Of a DNA stretch of 64,000 nt, positions 59,164 to 64,000 are shown piece after piece. The stretch comes from Pelosinus baikalensis (GTDB taxonomy: Bacteria; Bacillota; Negativicutes; DSM-13327), in assembly GCF_020819555.1 (NCBI RefSeq), contig NZ_JAJHJB010000002.1:124001-188000 (forward strand), written 5' to 3'. Under the pieces are notes generated by a model. It had not been told where the DNA came from. It searched no databases and worked only from the letters and a program-made list of their open reading frames with translations. The first letter of the stretch is position 1, and the number at the start of each line of letters is the position of its first letter. Made by a program: the position numbers and the translations under genes.

Positions 59164-59194
59164 GAAAAACCCAGGCACTATTTCGGTGCCTGGG
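59164..59194 (-). terminator. Terminator of the flagellar operon, overlapping the flgJ stop
   Basis: Stem CCCAGGCAC / GTGCCTGGG with a 7-base loop, then TTTTTCTC on the minus strand. The flgJ stop codon (59178-59180) spans the stem-loop junction, so the last codons of flgJ lie in the first arm. Confidence 0.88.
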
Positions 59195-59555
59195 ACTTAT
59201 TGCTGACAGGATCCGGGGTACGTAATTGGCGGTAAAGCATATCCGCCAATCCAATACCTCCAGCCTTTGCCATATCTTTTGTCATTTCTGCGTCCAACAT
59301 AGATGTCATCGTCTCTTCCTGAGAACTATCTACTAATTTGGACTTATCCACCGTCTTACGCATATTCATCATCATAATATTTAGAAATACAGCTTCTAAG
59401 TCCTGACAAGTCTTTTTTAACTTAACATCATCTTTTGCCTGCTGCGCTTTTTCTGTTTCCTGTGCTAAATGCTCAGCAAAATCACCTTTAGCCTTAGTCT
59501 GCACAGAATCCAAATTACTGATCATACTTGATGAACTAATTCCTGCTATCTGCAC
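59178..59555 (-). CDS. flgJ: Flagellar rod-binding protein FlgJ N-terminal type
   Basis: 125 aa from a GTG at 59553-59555 behind AGGTGG. It has LKKTCQDLEAVFLNIMMMNM and the C-terminal GIGLADMLYRQLRTP motif of the rod-binding domain. It has no muramidase domain, unlike E. coli FlgJ (313 aa), so a separate hydrolase must open the wall. It is the last gene of the flg operon. Confidence 0.88.
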   Translation of the reverse strand: MQIAGISSSSMISNLDSVQTKAKGDFAEHLAQETEKAQQAKDDVKLKKTCQDLEAVFLNIMMMNMRKTVDKSKLVDSSQEETMTSMLDAEMTKDMAKAGGIGLADMLYRQLRTPDPVSNKSQAPK

Positions 59556-59569
59556 TCGTATCCACCTGC

Positions 59570-60682
59570 CTAAATAATCTGTAAGTCAGCATGTAAGGCT
59601 CCAGCAGCCTTCATAGCTTGCAATATAGAGATAATATCCCGTGGTGTTGCACCAATGGCATTTAGTGCATTGACAACATCGCCTACACTCGCCGTAGAAG
59701 GCAATACCATAACATTTGCTTTATCTTCTTTCACATCAACAGAAGTATTATTTGTAACCACTGTAGATCCACCAGAAAAAGGCGGCGGCTGAGATACATC
59801 TGTCGTTCTGTCAATACGAATACTGAGTCCACCTTGCGCTACAGCTACTTCATCAATCGTAACATTGGAACCCATTACAATGGTACCTGTGCGTTCATTA
59901 ATAATAATCTTGGCAATATTATCAGGATTAATATAGAGTTCTTCTATGGAAGCGACGAATCCCACCACGTCGTTGTCGTAAGTACTGGGAACTGAAACCA
60001 CCACAGTACCTGGATCACGTGTCGTGGAAATATTACCAAACCGATTGTTAATAGCGTCACCAATTCGAGCAGCAGTCGTAAAGTCAGGCTGACTCAAAGC
60101 CAGTGTAATCGAACCACTGGGCGATATCAATTGGGTAGGTACCTCACGTTCTACAATTGCACCATTGGGGGTAGTGCCAGTAGTCGGAAAGTTTTTTTGT
60201 TGGCTGCTGCCACCGCCACTTGCACTATAGCCACCTGTAGAGATAGGTCCCTGCCCTACCGCATATACTTGTCCATTCGCTGCCTTCAAGGGCGTTTGCA
60301 GCAAAATACCGCCTTGAAGACTTTTCGCATCTCCCATGGAAGATACTGTCATATCAATGGTATCACCAGGCTTTACAAAAGCCGGTAATTGAGCAGTAAC
60401 CATGACTGCAGCTACATTTTTCGATTTAAGCTGCGAATCACTTACTGTCAACCCAAAACTTTTTAGCATATTGGCAATGGACTGTCTCGTTTGGACAAGT
60501 GTATTTGAATCACCTGTACCAGCCAGCCCGGTTACCAACCCATATCCCACCAGTTGATTGGCTCTAACACCTTGTACTTTTGCTACATCTTTTATCCGTG
60601 TTATTGAGCTGGCTGCTAGTGCTGTTGGCACAATCGCCATAGCACAAGATAAAATCGTTATCATGATGATTAACCTGCGCAT
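59570..60682 (-). CDS. flgI: Flagellar P-ring protein FlgI
   Basis: 370 aa, normal length. Signal peptide (~1-23), then IKDVAKVQGVRANQLVGYGL, VTGLAGTGDS, SMGDAKSLQGGILLQTPLKA, DVVGFVASIEELYINPD and INERTGTIVMGSNV. It polymerises around the rod in the peptidoglycan layer, which makes sense only in a diderm. Confidence 0.96.
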   Translation of the reverse strand: MRRLIIMITILSCAMAIVPTALAASSITRIKDVAKVQGVRANQLVGYGLVTGLAGTGDSNTLVQTRQSIANMLKSFGLTVSDSQLKSKNVAAVMVTAQLPAFVKPGDTIDMTVSSMGDAKSLQGGILLQTPLKAANGQVYAVGQGPISTGGYSASGGGSSQQKNFPTTGTTPNGAIVEREVPTQLISPSGSITLALSQPDFTTAARIGDAINNRFGNISTTRDPGTVVVSVPSTYDNDVVGFVASIEELYINPDNIAKIIINERTGTIVMGSNVTIDEVAVAQGGLSIRIDRTTDVSQPPPFSGGSTVVTNNTSVDVKEDKANVMVLPSTASVGDVVNALNAIGATPRDIISILQAMKAAGALHADLQII

Positions 60683-60695
60683 AATATCCTCCGTT

Positions 60696-61295
60696 TTAAA
60701 ACAAGAAGTTCAGTAATTGGCTTATAATCCCTTGACGCTGCTTTCTAGCAATCGGACCATTGCCGTCTATTTTTATTTGAGCGTTACCTATGTAAGTAGA
60801 CAATATGGTATTATCAGCTGAAATGTCCGCTTGACGTACAATTCCGGAAATCGTAATCTTTTGTTCTTCACCATTTTGTTTGATACTTTGTGTTCCAGAG
60901 ACAATTAAGTCCCCGTTAGGCTTCACCTCAAGCACCTGAGCCGTCATTCTTGCCGTAACGTTATTGGTATTGACAAGGGAACCCTTAGCCTGAAAGCTGT
61001 CAGAATTACCTGCTGTAGCAGATGCAATTCCATGAAAAATTCCCGTTCCAGCATTCATATTTAAGCTGGTCGACTTAGAATTTGCAGCGTTACCAGCACG
61101 ATTCGCACTAGAATTTTCGCTGATGATGATAGTAAGAGTATCGCCAACGGCACGAGCCTTATAATCACCATACAAGCTGCTACTAGCTCCACTATCACTC
61201 CACAAGGACATCGCAGAGACCGGAGTTGCTACCAAAAACATTAGGCACAGGAAACCTAACAGCAAACCAATATTTTTTTTTGTTAGGTTAAACAT
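60696..61295 (-). CDS. flgH: Flagellar L-ring protein FlgH (no lipobox)
   Basis: 199 aa. An N-terminal hydrophobic segment ends PVSAM without the Cys that makes proteobacterial FlgH a lipoprotein, so it is likely cleaved by signal peptidase I. The core is typical: YKARAVGDTLTIIISENSSA, VTARMTAQVLEVKPNGDLIV, GTQSIKQNGEEQKITISGIV and ISADNTILSTYIGNAQI. It forms the outer-membrane ring. Confidence 0.94.
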   Translation of the reverse strand: MFNLTKKNIGLLLGFLCLMFLVATPVSAMSLWSDSGASSSLYGDYKARAVGDTLTIIISENSSANRAGNAANSKSTSLNMNAGTGIFHGIASATAGNSDSFQAKGSLVNTNNVTARMTAQVLEVKPNGDLIVSGTQSIKQNGEEQKITISGIVRQADISADNTILSTYIGNAQIKIDGNGPIARKQRQGIISQLLNFLF

Positions 61296-61356
61296 ATTCT
61301 ACACCTTCACTTTCTACTCACTCTACGAAATTTTATTCATCCAAAGCAACTATTTT

Positions 61357-62349
61357 TTAAGAGGCAGAAGCACTCTTATATGTTACTACTTGCACCTTGT
61401 CTTCATCAATAACCTTACCCAAAACAATTTTATTAGAGCTGACATTTTTAATGCGGATCAATTGATTTTCATAGCCGTCCTGCATAGCCTGCCCCGAGGC
61501 TATTACTTCTATATTGCCAATAAAAGCAGTTAGAGTTACCATATTACCCCGTTTAACGATTACAGGCTTATTTACCATGGAATCGCTTATCACCATACCT
61601 GGAGTTATTAAGCGTCTGGCCATTAATCCTAGTATCTTATTCTTATCAGTAATAAAACCCGCTGCAATTTGTCCTGTATCCATCCGTTCATATCGCAAAT
61701 CATCTTCAGTAAAGATCTCACGGGCATTCACTTGACGGGCTGCCACCGTTACCTGACGATATAAATTCACCTTAAATCTCAGACCTACTTTGGTAACAGC
61801 TTGTCCATCCACACTTATAGAAATCATTACCGTAGTGGGAGTATTATAACGAATCCCATAAGGTAAAGAAGCGGATAGAGCAACAGTCCCTACAGGCACT
61901 GTTACATCTTTTTCACGTCCAACATAAAATATATGTAAATCATCATATTTCACATTAGGTCCCACTTGATCCCGAATCGCATTGATTCCTTTATCAATCA
62001 ATGTTTGCGCATTTATAACCTGCGAATCACCAATCACAGTTACACGATCAGGAATGATCCACATAACTCTTGTTAAATCAATCCCCGCTGCCGCCAATCG
62101 CATATTGATGACTTCTTTGGTTAACACAAAACTGCTGCCCGGAACAGGTGCATCACCCATTTTCACTTGGCGCAGTTTTTGATTATTTTCCTCGTCATCC
62201 CCACTGATCGTAGCTACTTGTCCAAGGCTGATGGTTGCGCCATTCACTCTAACCTGCTCATCAATGACAACCCTAGTGCCCTCAGCAAAAGCTGAACTGA
62301 TAAATAAGCAAATTTGGAATAAGATAAGTAAACACACTCTCTTACTCAT
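61357..62349 (-). CDS. flgA: Flagella basal body P-ring formation protein FlgA
   Basis: 330 aa from the ATG at 62349, five bases after AGGTG; a GTG at 62358 directly after the flgG stop is less likely. Signal peptide ends SSAFAE. The SAF-domain part (~195-330) has VTVAARQVNAREIFTEDDLR, MARRLITPGMVISDSMVNKP and VTLTAFIGNIEVIASGQAMQ. It assists P-ring assembly in the periplasm. It is longer than E. coli FlgA (219) because of an N-terminal addition, as in other Firmicutes with an outer membrane. Confidence 0.93.
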   Translation of the reverse strand: MSKRVCLLILFQICLFISSAFAEGTRVVIDEQVRVNGATISLGQVATISGDDEENNQKLRQVKMGDAPVPGSSFVLTKEVINMRLAAAGIDLTRVMWIIPDRVTVIGDSQVINAQTLIDKGINAIRDQVGPNVKYDDLHIFYVGREKDVTVPVGTVALSASLPYGIRYNTPTTVMISISVDGQAVTKVGLRFKVNLYRQVTVAARQVNAREIFTEDDLRYERMDTGQIAAGFITDKNKILGLMARRLITPGMVISDSMVNKPVIVKRGNMVTLTAFIGNIEVIASGQAMQDGYENQLIRIKNVSSNKIVLGKVIDEDKVQVVTYKSASAS

Positions 62350-62358
62350 TGCTTTCAC

Positions 62359-63147
62359 CTAACGTTTCAAGTTAGCAGCTTGTTCCAGCATAGTATCGGA
62401 TGTAGTAATGGCCTTTGAATTAATTTCATAAGCCCTCTGCGCTACAATCATATTCACCATTTCTTCTACAACTTGAACATTAGACATTTCTAAATATTTT
62501 TGCATAATTGTGCCTGTTCCATCCACCCCGGGATCACTGGCAACTGGAGTTCCTGAAGCTGCAGTCTCTTTTAGTAGGTTATGTCCAGCGCTATCTAGAC
62601 CTGCAGGATTTACAAATTTAACAAGCTGTATTTGTCCTAATTCTTGCGATGCAGTCTGACCTGCTAACTTAGCTGAAACGCGACCATCAGACGATATTGC
62701 AATATTAGAGGAACCTTCTGGGATGGTGATGGCTGGCTCTAGGGGATACCCTTCTGAGTTAACAATTCTGCCTTGCTCATCGCGCTTAAACGCACCATCA
62801 CGAGTATAGTTAATCGTTCCATCAGACATAGTGATTTGAAAGAAGCCATCTCCTTCGATAGTCATGTCAAGATCATTACCAGTTGATTGAGTCGGACCTT
62901 GGGTATAAATTTTTTGAGTAGCTACCTGACGAACACCGCTCCCCAATTGAATTCCCGTAGGCAGCTGGGTATCGGCACCCGTCGCCGTTCCTGACTGCCG
63001 TATAGTTTGATACATTAAATCTTCAAAATCTGAGCGACTCTTTTTAAATCCTGTCGTATTAACATTTGCCAAGTTATTGGAAACCACATCAATGTTCGCC
63101 TGTTGGGCAACCATTCCTGACGCAGCAGTCCATAATGATCTCATCAT
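62359..63147 (-). CDS. flgG: Flagellar basal-body rod protein FlgG
   Basis: 262 aa, exact family length. N-terminal SLWTAASGMVAQQANIDVVS, NNLANVNTTGFKKSRSDFED, a middle GDGFFQITMSDGTINYTRDG and C-terminal EMVNMIVAQRAYEINSKAIT are diagnostic. It forms the distal rod. Confidence 0.96.
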   Translation of the reverse strand: MMRSLWTAASGMVAQQANIDVVSNNLANVNTTGFKKSRSDFEDLMYQTIRQSGTATGADTQLPTGIQLGSGVRQVATQKIYTQGPTQSTGNDLDMTIEGDGFFQITMSDGTINYTRDGAFKRDEQGRIVNSEGYPLEPAITIPEGSSNIAISSDGRVSAKLAGQTASQELGQIQLVKFVNPAGLDSAGHNLLKETAASGTPVASDPGVDGTGTIMQKYLEMSNVQVVEEMVNMIVAQRAYEINSKAITTSDTMLEQAANLKR

Positions 63148-63252
63148 AGTCTAAAAATCCTCCCTAATCACATGAAATATATTGCTAAAAACCTTACCCG
63201 ATATCAAACTTAATTGTAAAACATAAACATTAACTCCACATATGTATACTAA

Positions 63253-63283
63253 ATTATAACAGTAGGACCTTAACTAATCCTAC
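63253..63283 (-). promoter_or_regulatory. Possible control site before flgG
   Basis: An inverted repeat GTAGGA / TCCTAC (63262-63267 and 63278-63283) directly upstream of a TATAAT (63253-63258) on the minus strand. No clear -35 is seen. It could be an operator or a weak flgF terminator. Confidence 0.35.
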
Positions 63284-63331
63284 TTATAATATCGCCACAA
63301 TAGAGCAAAATCTTAAATAAAAAATAAAGTT

Positions 63332-64000
63332 TTATAGTTTTGCGATATCATTGGCAGCCTTTCCCAATAAATCATCATGAGAACGTACTACTTTAGCATT
63401 TATTTCATAGGAACGATAATTAGTAATCAAATTCACCATTTCCCCAACAACATTCACGTTAGACATTTCTAAGGCTCCTTGTATTACACTACCAGTTGCT
63501 GGCTGTGCTTGTGCACCTTGGGCTGCAGCAAACAGACTCGATCCTTCCTTGGAAATCTGTTTTTCATCAGCAAATTCTTCCATTCTTAGCTGTCCTACTA
63601 CCTCATTATCAACAATTACGCGACCATTTTCGTCAACCGACATTTTATTGCCATCGATCGTAATCGGACCATTTTCTCCTAATACCTGATATCCATCACT
63701 TGTAACTAATTGGTTTCGTGTGCTTTTTGCAAAAGTACCGTTACGTGTATATCGCAATCCCTGAGGAGTTTGCACGGCAAAAAAACCTCTTCCTTCAATT
63801 GCTAAGTCAAAGGCATTCCCCGTAGTTCTTATAGAACCGCCAGTATGCATCGTTGCCACTTCATCCACTAACACCCCAGTTCCCATACCACCAATAACAG
63901 GAGCTTCCTCGCCATCATTAACGCGAGAAATTAAAATGTTAGCAAAATCTTTAGTAACAGCCACATCCTTTTTAAATCCAGCAGTATTAGCATTTGCTAA
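63332..64000 (-). CDS. flgF: Flagellar basal-body rod protein FlgF/FlgG family, 5' end outside window
   Basis: 223 codons to the window edge. The first visible residues LANANTAGFKKDVAVTKDFA follow the family motif N-x-A-N-x-x-T-x-G-F, so about 25 N-terminal residues are missing. An ATG-like start at 63964 is internal. FDLAIEGRGFFAVQTPQGLR, YTRNGTFAKS and C-terminal EMVNLITNYRSYEINAKVVR are present. FlgF is inferred from its place before flgG; a second flgG-like gene is possible. Confidence 0.85.
   Translation of the reverse strand, partial: LANANTAGFKKDVAVTKDFANILISRVNDGEEAPVIGGMGTGVLVDEVATMHTGGSIRTTGNAFDLAIEGRGFFAVQTPQGLRYTRNGTFAKSTRNQLVTSDGYQVLGENGPITIDGNKMSVDENGRVIVDNEVVGQLRMEEFADEKQISKEGSSLFAAAQGAQAQPATGSVIQGALEMSNVNVVGEMVNLITNYRSYEINAKVVRSHDDLLGKAANDIAKL

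Noticed and set aside
63262..63283. Terminator after flgF
   Set aside because: The 6-bp stem has a 10-base loop and no T-tract on the minus strand. It is kept only as a possible operator next to a TATAAT.

Overview
The window comes from a diderm (outer-membrane-bearing) Firmicute of the class Negativicutes, most likely a Sporomusaceae member such as Pelosinus; the genus is a guess. The reasons are moderately AT-rich DNA, strong Gram-positive-type ribosome-binding sites (AAGGAGG), a complete LPS pathway, five OmpM-type porins carrying an SLH domain, and a flagellar operon with P- and L-ring genes. Every gene called here lies on the minus strand, so transcription runs from high to low coordinates.

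Layout in transcription order. (1) 64000-59178: end of a flagellar operon (flgF-flgG-flgA-flgH-flgI-flgJ). (2) 58978-55391: AMIN/NAGPA phosphodiester glycosidase, a membrane-anchored lipoyl-like protein and an S55 (SpoIVB-type) protease. (3) 55050-50789: mlaE-mlaF-mlaD, then tolC behind a perfect consensus sigma-70 promoter. (4) 50459-38474: tamB, a sigma factor, a small membrane protein, bamA, an unknown exported protein, three ompH/skp genes and lpxD. (5) 38190-15029: a YjbH-like protein, an lpxL-type acyltransferase, an ABC transporter of FtsX-like topology, then lpxC-fabZ-lpxA-lpxI-lpxB-msbA-waaA-lpxK-kdsB-kdsA-kdsD-kdsC-lpxL-lptC-lptA-lptB-lptF/G and a DUF3084 gene. (6) 14640-6105: five ompM porins with a RuvC-fold gene among them. 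(7) 5895-1: two unknown exported proteins, lptD, hldA (rfaE1), hldC (rfaE2), a frameshifted GxxExxY gene and the start of waaC. Together these give lipid A, Kdo and heptose synthesis, LPS export (MsbA, Lpt), barrel assembly (BamA, OmpH, TamB), phospholipid trafficking (Mla), efflux (TolC) and the main porins.

Two non-genic layers stand out. First, a dispersed repeat with ends reading GAACCACAAAG / CTTTGTGGTTC occurs at about 20 places, always between genes and almost always in one orientation. The one long copy (441-913) encloses a GxxExxY (PD-(D/E)XK nuclease-like) gene exactly between the two ends, so the short copies look like non-autonomous derivatives. Second, all five ompM genes have a long leader with the same nested RNA hairpin (apical consensus GAGGRAACNTGGANACTC) whose stems covary. 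I regard it as an uncharacterised cis-regulatory RNA for the major outer-membrane proteins.

A second short repeat family (ACACACCCCG...CCCCTCTCTAGAGGGG), a palindrome TGACTA-NN-TAGTCA shared by the ompM2, ompM5 and tolC upstream regions, and a Fur-box-like site at ompM4 are also visible. No tRNA, rRNA, CRISPR array, prophage or transposase gene was seen.
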